Part shown: positions 1 through 28,500 of the stretch, piece after piece
Layout: the number at the start of each line of letters is the position of its first letter
Position numbering within the stretch: the stretch's first letter is position 1
From: Oncomelania hupensis
Lineage: Eukaryota; Mollusca; Gastropoda; Littorinimorpha; Pomatiopsidae
Direction of reading: 5' to 3'
DNA: 64,000 nucleotides
Assembly (NCBI GenBank): GCA_036898135.1
Contig: CM072512.1
Span: forward strand, 18,001,618 to 18,065,617
The notes under the pieces: model-generated
Told to the model about the DNA's origin: nothing
Databases searched by the model: none
Seen by the model: only the letters and a program-made list of their open reading frames with translations
Program-made: the position numbers and the translations under genes

Positions 1-146
1 CTTAGAAGTAAAGACATAAAACTCCGAGAATTTTAATATATGTGCTCGATAGCGACAAGTTCGAAGCCTTACTTCAAGTTCTGAATCGCAAACTGAAACT
101 ATCTTGGTGGTATTTGTAAGAGTTGAAGGCGTATTGTGACTTTATG

Positions 147-300
147 ATTAATTAATTATTCTTATATAGCGCTTTTCCAGCTCAAGAGCTGCTCAAGGCG
201 CTGGTCGTTACAGGATCTAACTCAAGCCACCCGAGGCGCCCACCTGCAACCTTGGTGCGCATAGTCTGATGCCCAGACGACGGATGGGGAAAAGAGACTT
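147..300 (-). mobile_element. SINE-like retroposon with TATATAGCGC tail
   Basis: Plus strand starts after (TTAA/TTAT) with CTTATATAGCGCTTTTCCAG and CTCAAGGCGCTGG, as in the SINE at 21491. The tRNA head is not recognisable, so the right limit is approximate. Confidence 0.5.
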
Positions 301-601
301 AGTGCTTACTGGATGCATTTGTGTAGCCGGCCCTCATCTGTTTAGGACATGAGCATCAGGGTCTTTAAAGTCCATGCAATAGAATGCGTGCGAGCACTGA
401 CGAGACCTCGGTTGACACTCTAATTTATAATACGGGAAGTTGATTCTTGGAAGTGTCTTGTCACCACAAACAAATCAACCATCTCCGATGGTGTTTTGCT
501 CGAGATCAGGCCAGGAGATATACATAATTACGAAATAATAAACAACGTTCAGCATGATAACTGAATCAAGTGATGTTTTTACCTGATGTGTTGTTTTTCA
601 G

Positions 602-16652
<16,051 letters not shown>

Positions 16653-17700
16653 TGACCATCAGCATGCGCCTATGCTTTAGCCGGATAGTCATATCATGAT
16701 GGCCAACAGCACCCGCCTCTGCTTTAATGAGATGTATAGCGATGATGACTACCAGCATGTGCCTATGCTTTGTTTAGACGTATGATGATGCGTAGGCTCT
16801 TATACTACTTACATTATACTAAAATAATAACTTTAAATATTTCATTTCTGAGCTCAAAAGCTGACCTATATAGTACATGGAAGAGGAACTTATTTTGAAA
16901 TCCGCGTTAATTCAAATATCGTTTATACTCAAGTCTTAATACTTTTTTGTCTTTGTGAAAAAAAAAATCTATTCAATTAAAATATTTCATATATACATTA
17001 CATATTCCCAACCCAGCAAACTTAGCAAAAACACACACACACTCTCAAACAAAATGCATGCAAATACACACAAATGTGCGCGCGCATGCACTGACATATA
17101 TAACCCTGCCTATACACACATGCAACGCACATCAGCACAGCTTTTTTCCCCACAACTAATGGTGGGGCCATGTAGCTCAGTTGGTAGATAGGCTTACTAG
17201 TAACCGAATGATTCTTTGTTCGAATCCCGGATTGGACAATGTGTGACTATTATATTTTCCCCATACCATCAACTGATTCGCTGGAGTCAGAAGAATGTGA
17301 TAAGTAGTCACCTATACGCTCCAGTGTCATGTGACTATAATCAACAATTAAACTTAACCACAACAGAATCAATTGAAACATGATCTTTCCCTCAAATGCT
17401 TATATTGTATTTTTCTCCCGGAAGTGAAAGATTAATGTCCCCCTTTTTCTCTAATCAATGATTTTTATAAATAATATTTTATAATTTAGAAATAAAGTTT
17501 CATGTCTTTTTTGTTGATTGTATGCTTAATTGTTGTGTATTCATCAAATGAACGCTTAAAATATCCACATACAGCCACACATGCGAACAACCAACACGCT
17601 TTCAATGAACAGCGCTTTTACCGAAGGGGAAAAAAACAAATCTGTGCCAGAGCTGTTCTTAATTATTATAAAAAATTTATGGATACAACAAACATGGTTA
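16653..17700 (+). other. 3' flank / probable 3'UTR of the peptidase gene, with a SINE
   Basis: AT-rich, no coding frame of note. An AATAAA followed by a GT-rich stretch near 17490-17510 is a possible polyadenylation site, but a tRNA-derived SINE (17163-17350) lies before it, so a shorter 3'UTR is equally possible. Confidence 0.35.
17163..17350 (+). mobile_element. tRNA-derived SINE
   Basis: A box TGTAGCTCAGTTGG (17171-17184) and B box GTTCGAATCCC (17218-17228) with tRNA-like spacing, then a non-tRNA body. The acceptor stem does not pair, so it is not a working tRNA gene. Confidence 0.7.
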
Positions 17701-17708
17701 CAACATAG

Positions 17709-19385
17709 CTTCGACTACCAAAAAATCAACAATGACATCCAAACAGACATGCACACAGCAAAGGAGAACTGGATAGAAGAGCAATGGCAGGAAATAGAGA
17801 ACAGTCTGAACAAGAACAACAGCAGGAAGGCCTACCAGACTGTGAAGCGGTTGACAAGTGTTAAACAGCCTAAGGTCTTCACGATCCAAAAAGAGTCTGG
17901 CATACACTTGGATGCCTTACAGAAGAACAAGAAGTCTTGGATAGATGGGCAGAGTACTGCTCTGACCTTTACAACCACACACCAAACGGAGACCCATTAG
18001 TTCTATCATGTCCCCAGAGCAGAGAAGGGGAAGAAACCATCCCAATTCTCCGAGAAGAAATTGAGGCAGCAGTGCAATCACTAAAGAAGGGGAAGTCAGC
18101 AGGAGTGGACAACATACCCGCGGAATTGCTGCAAGCTGGAGAGGAATCAACGATTGACACCCTCACCATGCATTATATGTAACAAGATCTGGCAGAGTGG
18201 GGAGTGGCCTACACCATGTACCCAGTCGCTTGTCATCACTCTTCTTTAAAAGAGTAATCTTCAGGAATGTGAACATTACCGCACCATCAGCCTCATCAGC
18301 CATCCCAGCAAAGGTCTCCTGAAAATAATACTCAGCAAGTGGAAACCCTAAGCTGAACAAATCATACCTGAAGAACAAGCAGGATTCAGAGCATCGTGAA
18401 GTACCACTGAACAGATTTTCAACCTCAGAATAATTATCTGCGAGAAATACCTACAGCACCAACAACATCTATATCATATGTGTTTGTAGACTATAAGAAA
18501 GCCTTTGACCGAGTCTTGTATGCAGCTCTGTGGGCAGCCATGAGAGTGTACAACATAAGCCCTAAAATTATTGAAGTCATCAAAAGCCTGTATGACAAGG
18601 CTACCAGTGCAGTCCGGCATCGGAAACTGGTTCAGAACAACAATTGGTGTGCGTCAAGGATGCCTACTCTCTCCAACACTCTTTAACATCTTCCTAGAGC
18701 GCATCATGTCAGATGCCTTTGCAGGTCACGAAGGCACAGTCAGCATAGGGGGGGAGAGCAATCTCCAACTTCCGTTTTGCGGATGACTGATAGATTGGCT
18801 GGAGAGGAAGAAGAACTTGAACAGCTTGTACAAAGGCTTGACACTACCTCCAGAGCCTATGGAATGGAAATAAGTGCAGAGAAGACCAAAATGATGACCA
18901 ACAACACCAATGGCATCAAAGTCCAAGGCCAATCCCTCAATGCAGTGCATAGCTTCAAATATTTAAGAGCCATTGTATCAGACAATGGGTCCCACAGGAA
19001 GTTCTCTCCAGGATCACACAAACAACTGCTGCCCTGACAAGGTTAAAGCCCATTTGGAAAGACAGAACCATCAGTCTACATTCCAAGGTAAGGCTGCTGC
19101 GCTCCCTTGCCATCTCCATCTTCCTATATGCTTGCAAAACATGGACCCTCACATCAGATCTACAACGAAGAATACAAAGCATGGAGATGAGGTGCTACAG
19201 AAGACTACTGGGCATTTCCTATACCCAGCACATCACCAACAACGAAGTCCAACAGACCATTACACAAGTCATTGAACAATATGATGACATGGTCACTGTG
19301 GTGGAGAAACAGAAACTCCGATGGTATGGTCACGTCACCAGAGCATCAAGCCTTGCAAAAACCATCCTGATTGAGACACTTTCAC
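17709..19385 (+). mobile_element. Internal fragment of the RTE-like LINE
   Basis: Runs from the end of the endonuclease linker (KINNDIQTDM) through RT (FVDYKKAFDRV, SPTLFNIFLERIMSD) to KLRWYGHVTRA, with several frameshifts; lacks the 3' tail. The FADD position is damaged (GR...MTDRLAGEE). A (CT)n array follows at 19471. Confidence 0.85.
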
Positions 19386-19470
19386 AGAAAACAGCGTAAG
19401 AACACAAACTTGGACGTGCACACACATTTAGACACACACACCTCACTATTTCGAGCTCAGGGAGCTAAAT

Positions 19471-19524
<54 letters not shown>
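19471..19524 (+). repeat. (CT)n microsatellite
   Basis: About 26 units downstream of the LINE fragment. Confidence 0.95.
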
Positions 19525-19526
<2 letters not shown>

Positions 19527-19529
19527 CAG

Positions 19530-20005
19530 CTTCATCTGACAACTACCCATTTTACAATAACATGAAAAGAATTCAGCTTGAGATATTCTGGGTTGTAAAT
19601 CTTCCATCAAAGACTCAATTTACAGACACAACGGATATAACAAATACAAACACACAATTTGGCCACTAAACGTCGCTACGGGTACAACACACTTCGGCTA
19701 TTATGAAGGGAAAAATATTTCTCTTGGTCTTCGTTGTAAGCGTGTTCGACTTTATCTTACAAACAAAATGGGGAGACAGACAGGGAGAGAGGGAGAAAGA
19801 GAGCAAAACCAATGGGAGAAGACACACGAGTTCTCTCAGTTCAGTTCAGTTTATTGGTCTGACAAAGTGACAAAAGAATCATTCTATAGAGCTGACATTT
19901 ACCGATCTAATAAATTTCATTCAAATATGTTTTAATGTATCAAACATTTATTTCAAAACTAGCAGATTTTTTTTTCACTCAGTTCATAGTTAGATAGTCA
20001 TTGTT
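19530..20005. other. Intergenic, unassigned
   Basis: Contains a GTTCAGTTCAGTTTATTGGT stretch near 19850 that looks like a retroposon tail; otherwise nothing. Confidence 0.3.
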
Positions 20006-20008
20006 TAT

Positions 20009-20556
20009 AGGGTCCAGCGGATTACAAAGAGCCGAATCAGGACCACAACTTGGCTGAAAGAGAGCTCACCCCTGATCTGTATAAAAGATCTGCTGAAACA
20101 ACCCTAATGGTAATGCTGAAGGCATTCCACCAGCCGGTCACTTTACAATAAAGGCATCCCATGCAGGGTATGCTGAGGCTATACTCTAATTTATCGAACT
20201 CCCGTTTACAAAAACAAAATAGAATATTAACATCATTATAAAATATAAACAAAACACAAACATATTAAATGCCTACATTGCTAAATAATAATACCATAGA
20301 AAGCCCTAGTGACCATTTGGCAAAAAAGCGTCCAATATCCCCAAGCTGACCCAACAGACCCCATACACAAATGAGTTTTGGGAGAGTTTTTAAGAAAAAA
20401 AATGTAGATAACTGGTCTAGCAAAGAAGATGGTAGATTGATAGAACAGATTAAGAACGAGAAATAACAAATGAGAATGACAGAAACAGTGGTAATTTAAA
20501 GCATTACATTTCTACAAAGTGGGGATCTTATTTATACAGACACCAACGGGGGTAAC
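20009..20556 (-). mobile_element. R1 retroposon copy
   Basis: Same modules in inverse order on the plus strand, from GGTCCAGCGGATTAC to the TATACAGACACCAACGGGGG end. About 10 percent or more diverged by eye. Confidence 0.75.
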
Positions 20557-21023
20557 TCGGCTCATAGAGTGGAGAGAATTTCATGCCTATGTGTTGTACT
20601 TCTGGCATATATAAATGTTTACTAGTAAAATGCTTTGGATATAACGAATGGTTTTCCCGCAAATATTCAGAATTCAGATTCTATAGTTCAGCTTGACCAT
20701 AAAGACCGAAACACATTTTGGCACAGGAAATGGTAATTTGAAACATGGTAACAACAAGAATAATAATATCAATAATAACAGTGTGAATATTTTCAAAGAA
20801 ACTGATGGAACAATACTTCAATAAAATATGACTTTTCTATTGAAAAATGTTAGTTGAGCAAGACAGTTAGCAATTACACCAACTGTCAAATGAATATGAA
20901 AAAACTTGCACCTTATTTTAAAGGATTTATACCCAGCCTCCGAAGCAACTTCAATAATCAATATCTCCATACTGTTTACAGAAGCAAAAGTCAGTTTTCA
21001 ACATAGAGATGGTTTTCAAGAAT

Positions 21024-21800
21024 TACATTACATGGTTGTTGCTTTAGATCCAGCTGACTCTTCCAAGCCAAATTAGGACCACACAATCAAGACCACAACT
21101 TCGCTGAAAGAGGACTCAACCCTAATCCGCAAAAAATATCTGCAGAAACAACCCTAGTACTTAGTAGTAACACTGAATGCACTCCACCAGCCGGTCACTT
21201 TACAATAAAGACATCCCACGCAGGGGATGCTGAGGCTATACTCTAATTTATTGAACCCCCGTTTACAAAAACAAAATAGAATACAAACATCATTATAAAA
21301 TATCAACAAAACACATACATAGAAAATGCCTACATTGCCAAATAATAACATCATAGGAAGCCCCAGTGACCACCTGGCAGAAAACGTCCAATATTCCCAA
21401 GCTGATCCAACAGACCTCACACACAAATGAGGAGTTTTGTCCCATAAGAGTTTTCAAGGAAAAAGTAGGTGACTGGTCTATCGAAGAAGAAGAAAGAGAT
21501 TTCTCTTATATAGCGCACCTACAAGCTCAGAGAGCTTCTCAAGGCGCTGGCTATCCAGCAATCACAAAATAGTTTCTGAAGTCAGGATTCGAACCCATGT
21601 CACCCAAGACGCACTCACACAAGTCGTGCGCTCTGACCACTGAGCTATCCCTGCCACCGAAGAAGATAGTATAGTAGATTGATAAAACAGAGTAGGAATG
21701 AGAAAGAACAAAGGAGAAAAACAGCGACAGTGGGAATTTAAAGCACTAAATTTCCATAAAGTGGGGATACTATTTATACTGAAACCCCCGGTACCTCCAC
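21024..21800 (-). mobile_element. R1 retroposon copy interrupted by the tRNA SINE
   Basis: Tail ATTACATTACATGG, R1 body to TCTATCGAAGAAGA, SINE, then CGAAGAAGATAGTATAG and on to AAACCCCCGGTACC. Confidence 0.8.
21491..21657 (-). mobile_element. tRNA-derived SINE inserted in an R1 copy, TSD CGAAGAAGA
   Basis: The minus strand starts with GATAGCTCAGTGG (A box) and GGGTTCGAATCC (B box), then a body with AGCGCCTTGAGAAGC and the end GCGCTATATAAGAGAAATC. CGAAGAAGA flanks it (21482-21490, 21658-21666), and the R1 sequence continues on both sides. Confidence 0.85.
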
Positions 21801-21986
21801 GAGGGTTTTCAAGAATTAGCATAACGTTGTCAATGAGGAATACAGTCAACAAAATCAACAATGGATAACATTATTTTTAAATGTAAATCATGACTTCCAA
21901 GTAACCAAATTCCAAACCATGCAATTCAAAAAATGTACTTAAATAAGTTTAAAGTTCAAATGTACACACCAAACACACGTCATATG

Positions 21987-21992
21987 ATGATT

Positions 21993-22028
<36 letters not shown>
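21987..22028 (+). repeat. (GAT)n array, tail of a TATAGCGC retroposon
   Basis: Followed by AACACTTGTATAGCGCG, so it is the tail of a SINE or LINE end in minus orientation. Confidence 0.8.
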
Positions 22029-22032
<4 letters not shown>

Positions 22033-22063
22033 CTTGTATAGCGCGATACCATCCAGGCCAAGT

Positions 22064-22491
22064 TTGATTGATTGATTGATTTATTGTTGCTTTAGGTCCA
22101 GCGGACTCTTCCGAGCCAAATCAGGACCGGACAACCCCCGATCCGCATAAAAGATCTGCCGAAACAACCCTAGTGGGAAAATTGAATGCCCTCCACCGGC
22201 CAGTCACTTTACAATAAAGACATCCCACGCGGGGGACGGCTGAGGGTTGACCTCAACTACGCGAACACCCCGGTTATAAAAACAAAATAGAATACAACCA
22301 TCATTATAAATCATCAACAAAACACATACATATAAAATGCCTATAGTGCGAAATAGTACAATCATAGGAAGCCCTAGTGACCACCCGGCAGAAAGCGTCC
22401 AACACTCCCAAGCTGATCCAACAGACCCCATACACAAACAAGGAGTCTTGTCCAGGAAGAGTTTTCAAGAAAAAAGGTAGGTCATTGATCT
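22064..22491 (-). mobile_element. R1 retroposon copy, 5'-truncated, with 12-bp target duplication
   Basis: TCCAGGCCAAGT at 22052-22063 and 22492-22503 brackets the copy, which starts at the R1 internal GATCAATGACC and ends in (AATC)n. The duplication plus 5' truncation shows retroposition. Confidence 0.85.
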
Positions 22492-23162
22492 TCCAGGCCA
22501 AGTGAGCATGCTTGGTGCGCTTTTCAAACATATTTTCCATCAGTACGTTTCTCTTCTACTTAACTGAATTCAGAGTGTTCAACTCAAGTACAAGATATAA
22601 TTTAGTAAACTCCAACGTACAATTAACGTTAAGCCTAGTGAATATACTTGTAATGTCTTCAAAACAAATCATGTTCTTTGCAAAGTTGAGCACAACATTT
22701 CTACCATAACAGTACATGAAAAACACACAAATTTTACAAAATATGTACAGTCACTCATAAATTTATAGGTAAACAAGGACGAAAAGTATACAAGTTTCCA
22801 ATAATGCTATGTCTTAGTAAAAAGCATCATACCTTGTATTTGTTTAAAATGAGAACTGTTCCAGTGAAATCATACACTTTTTATCTATGAACACAAAGAG
22901 TGATATGGCAATTACATGAGTAAAAATTAAAACACAAACAGCAAAAATCTGTTCAAAAAGAAATGTACATGTAAATAAATAAAAAAATAAATAAAATAAA
23001 ATGATCAAAAGGAAAATTAAACTAAATAATAGTGCACATCTAATGTTGTAAATAACCTCAGTATAGAAGAACATATTCTTTTCAGTATAATTTTTAAAGT
23101 TTACAAGATCTTGGTCTTTTTTTAATTTTTGCAGCAAAACTAATCTATCCAAAAATGGATAT

Positions 23163-23745
23163 ATTAGTTATTCATTGTTTACAGGGTCCAGCGGACTGCA
23201 AAATGCCGAATCAGGACCACAAAATCAAGACCACAACTTCGCTGAAAGAGGACTCACTCCTGATCCGCATAAAAGATCTGCCGAAACAACCCTAGTGGTA
23301 ACACTGAAGGCACTCCACCAGCCGGTCACTTTACAATAAAGACATCCCACGCAGAAGACGCTGAGGCTATACTCTAATTTACTTTTACAAAACAAAATAG
23401 AATAAAAGCATCATTATAAAATATCAACAAAACACACACATATAAAATGCCTACATTGCCAAATAGTAACATCATAGGAAGCCCCAGTGACCATTTGGCA
23501 GAAAGCATCCAATATTCCCAAGCTGATCCAACAGACCTCTCACACCGAAATGAGGAGTTCTATCCCGGAAGAGTTTTCAAGAAAAAAGGTAGGTGACCGG
23601 TCTAGCAAAGAAGAAGATAGTATAGTAGATTGATAGAACAGAGGAATGAGAAAAAACAAAGGAGAAAGACAGCGACAGTGGGAATTTAAAGCATACATTT
23701 CCAGAAAGTGGGGATACTATTTATACTGAAACCCCCGGGGACATA
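23163..23745 (-). mobile_element. R1 retroposon copy
   Basis: Full module order from the 3' tail side (TTAGTTATTCATTGTTTACAG) to GAAACCCCCGG. Confidence 0.75.
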
Positions 23746-24106
23746 GATATAACGAAAATTATGATCAAAGAGTTTTTATTAAATAAAAGCAAAGAAAAAG
23801 AAGAAGTGATCATCTCATCTGGAAAAAACAACAACACATTAAATGGAAATAATGTAGCCGATATTTGGAACTATATGTACCAAACAATTGTGGGACTAGC
23901 TTAAGATATTATACAAATATCTGCAATAAGAGCTGGCATGAAAATCAAAAATGCGTGAAATGATGTGTACAACTATGTCCATGCAATGTTAATGATGACG
24001 ATGACATTCGTTGCAAAGCTCCGAAACCATGCTGAACTACGATTGTGGACATAGTTGCCCTAAAAACCAAGCAAAACACAATACCATTGACTCACATGTA
24101 TGTATA

Positions 24107-24350
24107 GTTAGTTAGTTATGCATTGCTTACAGAGTCCAGCGGACTGCAAGCCAAATCAGGACCACAAAATAAATTGTCCGGAAAGACTTTTCAAGAAAAA
24201 AAAAAGAAGAAGATAGCATAGTAGATTAATAGAATAGAATAGGAATGAGAAAGAAAACATGAGAAAGACAGCAACAGTGGGAATTTAAAGCACTAAATTT
24301 CCAGAAAGTGGAGATAATATTTATACAGAAACCCCCGGTACTCCCACGGG
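24107..24350 (-). mobile_element. R1 retroposon copy with internal deletion
   Basis: Tail (TTAG)n, GAGTCCAGCGGACTGC, then a jump to the GACTTTTCAAG and 5' modules. Confidence 0.7.
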
Positions 24351-24478
24351 GAATGAAGAAGAAATCTTTATTTCCTGCCATCTTTTGACATGATCGCTTT
24401 ACAGGTAGCCATTCTCAAATAGCTCTTAGCTTACAATAGATTGAAAAGAGCATCAGAAGTGTAATTAACTGAATGATG

Positions 24479-25089
24479 TGTTACGTTGAAACGCGAAGGA
24501 TAGTATGTCTGAAGCGTGCACGATAGATCTAATCGTTTCGATTTGCAAAGTATTCAATAGTATAGTGTATTTACCTTTGATTTGAGTTTGCATTGTTGTT
24601 AGAAGAAGCTTTGTATAACGTTGATAATTTTCGTTAGTCGATATTATTGGAGAATTCTCTGGATTTGCGTATTTACTGTCGATAGAAATTTCCCGGTAAT
24701 TGTAGAAGTTTGAGAACGTTCCGGGAATGTGTATTGAGATGTATGACGTAAGACAGTGATGACGATCTTTAGTTTGATTGGTGGTAGTGCGTCATTTCTA
24801 CAGTGTTCTAAATTGTTCGGGAGTATGAAGAGACTATATAAGTGCCGCACTGTTTCAAAAGTAGTGGCTGTTGATAGTGAGTTGGAAAGTAAAAGTTGAG
24901 TTGAGAATTGTATGCAGATGTTGATGTGTGCTGAATAAAAGTGGAAAATTTCATACAAAGACTTTGCCTTGTTGCTGCTGAGTGAGCAGGCTGCATGGAT
25001 AAACGAATCAGTTACACCTATCAGGATTTCAAGCATCGGGGCTGAATCAGATACTGATAGAAAAACACCATCATCGATCGAGTGTAACA
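24479..25089 (+). mobile_element. Solo LTR, 611 bp, with 5-bp target duplication TGATG
   Basis: Starts TGTTACG and ends GTGTAACA (TG...CA). TGATG lies directly on both sides (24474-24478 and 25090-25094). Inside: a TATA box (GACTATATAAG near 24831) and, about 100 bases later, AATAAA (near 24935), the promoter and polyadenylation order of an LTR. No internal region is left, so this is recombination debris of a Ty3/gypsy- or BEL-type element; the class cannot be decided from the LTR alone. Confidence 0.8.
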
Positions 25090-25339
25090 TGATGAACTTC
25101 AGCACTGGCCCGGTGTAGCAGGCCAGATTATACCCCGTCTCAAGTATACCCAGGGTATAAACTGGCCTAGCCCAGACTATGCCCCCGTATAAACTGGCCT
25201 AGCCCAGACTATACCCCTGGGTATTATCTGGCCTAGGCTCGTTTAACCCTCTCCTGCCCATTATAACCCCCCACTACGGAAGACCTTATCCTTCCAGTTA
25301 CTCTTTAATTTATGTGTTGTAATTGTTCTGATGCACTCA

Positions 25340-25362
25340 GATAGATAGATAGACACAGACGT

Positions 25363-25396
<34 letters not shown>

Positions 25397-25429
25397 GGAT
25401 AGATGGATAGATGGATAGATGGATAGATG

Positions 25430-25468
<39 letters not shown>

Positions 25469-25469
25469 G

Positions 25470-25560
<91 letters not shown>
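25340..25560 (+). repeat. (GATA)n array, about 220 bp, with a TTAGGG end
   Basis: More than 50 GATA/GATG units followed by GGGTTAGGGTTAGGG. Confidence 0.95.
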
Positions 25561-25562
<2 letters not shown>

Positions 25563-25574
25563 GGTTAGGGTTAG

Positions 25575-28500
25575 GGATATTTTTTTTTTAGTTTTTTTTT
25601 TACAGGCTCTGTGGGTTCGGGCAAATAGAATAGACCCAACGTTTCCCGGCGTGGCGTAGGAGGCGACTAACAGGGGTGATGTTAGCACGGCATCACTGGG
25701 CGAAAGTCTTCTACACAGAAGTCACCGGCCAGGGCGGAGGAACCTCACGTTACTACAGGTTCAACGACCACGTGCTCAGGGCCAAGGCGAGCCACACTGT
25801 ATTCGTGGACACAACACATGATGAGGCTATCCACTAATTCCATGCCGGATCGGTCGTCGCCCGGAACAAGGACCGCGCCTTCCGTTGGCCACCAGGACGG
25901 AGGTGAAAAGTATGCTACTGATGGACAAATTAGCAAGATCCGCACGAGAAACAACATCGTCATAGGAACCTGGAATGTCAGGACCCTAACTGCGGAAGGA
26001 AAATTAGAAGAACTGGCCCACGAGCTGGACCACTATCGATGGAACGTTCTAGGTATCAGCGAACTGCGCTGGAAAGGCCTAGGTGAAACAACGACTGACA
26101 AAGTCCACAAGCTCTATTTTAGCGGTAGAGATGACAGGCACGAACACGGCGTTGGATTCTTGGTCCACAAGTACATTCTAGCCACTGTCATGGGTTGCCG
26201 CCCAGTCTCCAGTAGACTCATTACCATCCGTCTGAGAGCAACCCCTTTCAACATTACCATCATCCAGGCCTATGCCCCAACATCAGACTATGAAGACAGC
26301 GAAGTGGAGGATTTTTATGAAAATATACAGGCGGTCCTTGACCAAGTGCCGAAGAAGGACATAGTCATAGTGCAAGGCGACTGGAATGCCAAGGTTGGCC
26401 AAGATGCGCACCACAACTGGGGAGACACATGTGGACCCCACTGCAACAACGAGACAAATGACAGGGGTCTGAGGCTATTGGAGTTTGCCAGATACAACAA
26501 TCTGGTACTGGCAAACACGCTTGGTCTCCACAAAAAATCCAGACGATGGACATGGCACAGTCCCGGCGGGGAACATCACAACCAGATCGACTACATCATG
26601 GTCAAGAAACGCTTCAGATCAAGCATCAACATTGGCAGGACACGCACTTTTCCAGGAGCAGACATTGGAAGTGACCACGATCTCGTGATGATGTCTTTCC
26701 GGCTCCATTTGAAGAGAGTAAATACAGCAAAGTGCACTAAGCTGAAGTTCGACCTGGACAAACTGCAAGACCCGGAGGTGGCAAAAATATTTCAGGCCAC
26801 AATTGGAGGGAAATTTGCACCACTGCTTATTTTGGGGGCAAGCGAAGTAGATGTCAACACCATGACCAATACCTTCAACTCAGCTGTAACAGATGCCGCC
26901 ACTGAGATCCTTGGCAAGCACCGACCAAAGAAGAAGCCGTGGATCACACCTGAACTTTTGGATCTGTGTGATAAACGAAGAGAGTTAAAAAAGAAAAAGA
27001 ACACCTCACAGGGAGCTGATGTCTACCGAAAAATCAACAATGACATCCGAAAAGGCATGCGCACAGCAAAGGAGAACTGGATAGAAGATCAATGCCAGAA
27101 AATAGAGAACAATCTGAACAAGAACAACAGCAAGAAGGCCTACCAGACTGTGAAGCGGCTGACAAGTGTTAAACAGCCCAAAGTCTGCACTATCCAAAGC
27201 AAGTCTGGCATATGCCTTACAGAAGAACAAGAAGTCTTGGACAGATGGACAGAGTACTGCTCTGACCTTTATAACCATACACCAAATGGAGACCCATCAG
27301 TTCTAGCATGTCCCGAGAGCAGAGAAGAAGAAGAAATCCTCCCAATTCTCCGGGAAGAAGTTGAGGCAGCAGTGCAATCGCTGAAGAAAGGGAAGTCAGC
27401 GGGAGTGGACAACATACCAGCGGAACTGCTACAAGCAGGAGGAGAAGCGATGACTGATGCTCTCACCATTATCTGTAACAAGATCTGGCAGAGTGGGGAA
27501 TGGCCTACACCATGGACCCAGTCGCTTGTCATCACTCTTCCCAAAAAAGGTAACCTTCAGGAGTGTGAAAATTACCGCACCATCAGCCTCATCAGCCATC
27601 CCAGCAAGGTCCTCCTGAAAATAATACTCAACAGGTTGAAACCACAAGCTGAACAAATCATAGCTGAAGAACAAGCAGGATTCATGGCAGGGCGAAGTAC
27701 CACTGAACAGATTTTCAACCTCAGAATAATCTGTGAGAAATACCTACAGCACCAACAACATCTATATCATGTGTTCATAGACTTCAAGAAGGCATTTGAC
27801 CGAGTCTGGCATGCAGCTCTATGGGCAACCATGAAAGTGTACAACATCAGCCCTAAAATTATAGAAGTCATCAAAAGCCTGTATGACAAGGCTACCAGTG
27901 CAGTCCTCCATAACAGCGTCATCCGGAACTGGTTCAGAACAACAATCGGTGTGCGTCAAGGATGCCTACTCTCTCCAACACTCTTCAACATCTTCCTAGA
28001 GCGCATCATGTCAGATGCTCTTGCAGATCACGAAGGCACAGTCAGCATAGGGGGCAGAGCAATCTTCAATCTTCGTTTTGCGGATGATATTGATGGATTG
28101 GCTGGAGAGGAACAAGAATTTGAACAGCTTGTACAGAGGCTTGACACCACCTCCAGAGCTTATGGAATGGAAATAAGTGCAGAGAAGACCAAAATGATGA
28201 CCAACAACACCAATGGCATCAACACGGACATTAAAGTACAAGGCCAATCCCTCAACACAGTGCACAGCTTCAAATATTTAGGAGCCATTGTGTCAGACAA
28301 TGGGTCTCGACAGGAAGTCCTCTCCAGGATCGCACAAACAACTGCTGCCCTGACAAGGTTGAAGCCCATTTGGAAAGACAGAACCATCAGTCTACATTCC
28401 AAAGTAAGACTGCTGCGCTCTCTGGTCATCTCCATCTTCCTATATGCTTGCGAAGCATAGACCCTCACAGCAGATCTCCAATGAAGAATACAAAGCATGG

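Noticed and set aside
17163..17236. Functional tRNA gene
   Set aside because: A and B boxes are good but the acceptor stem does not pair; it is a SINE head.
22844..23152. 102-codon minus-strand frame rich in Phe/Leu/Ile
   Set aside because: AT-rich non-coding sequence read as hydrophobic residues; no splice context or motif.
24644..25105. 153-codon minus-strand frame
   Set aside because: It lies inside a solo LTR, antisense to its TATA box and polyadenylation signal, and has no recognisable motif.
25305..25688. 127-codon minus-strand frame with SIYL repeats
   Set aside because: Translation of the GATA array.
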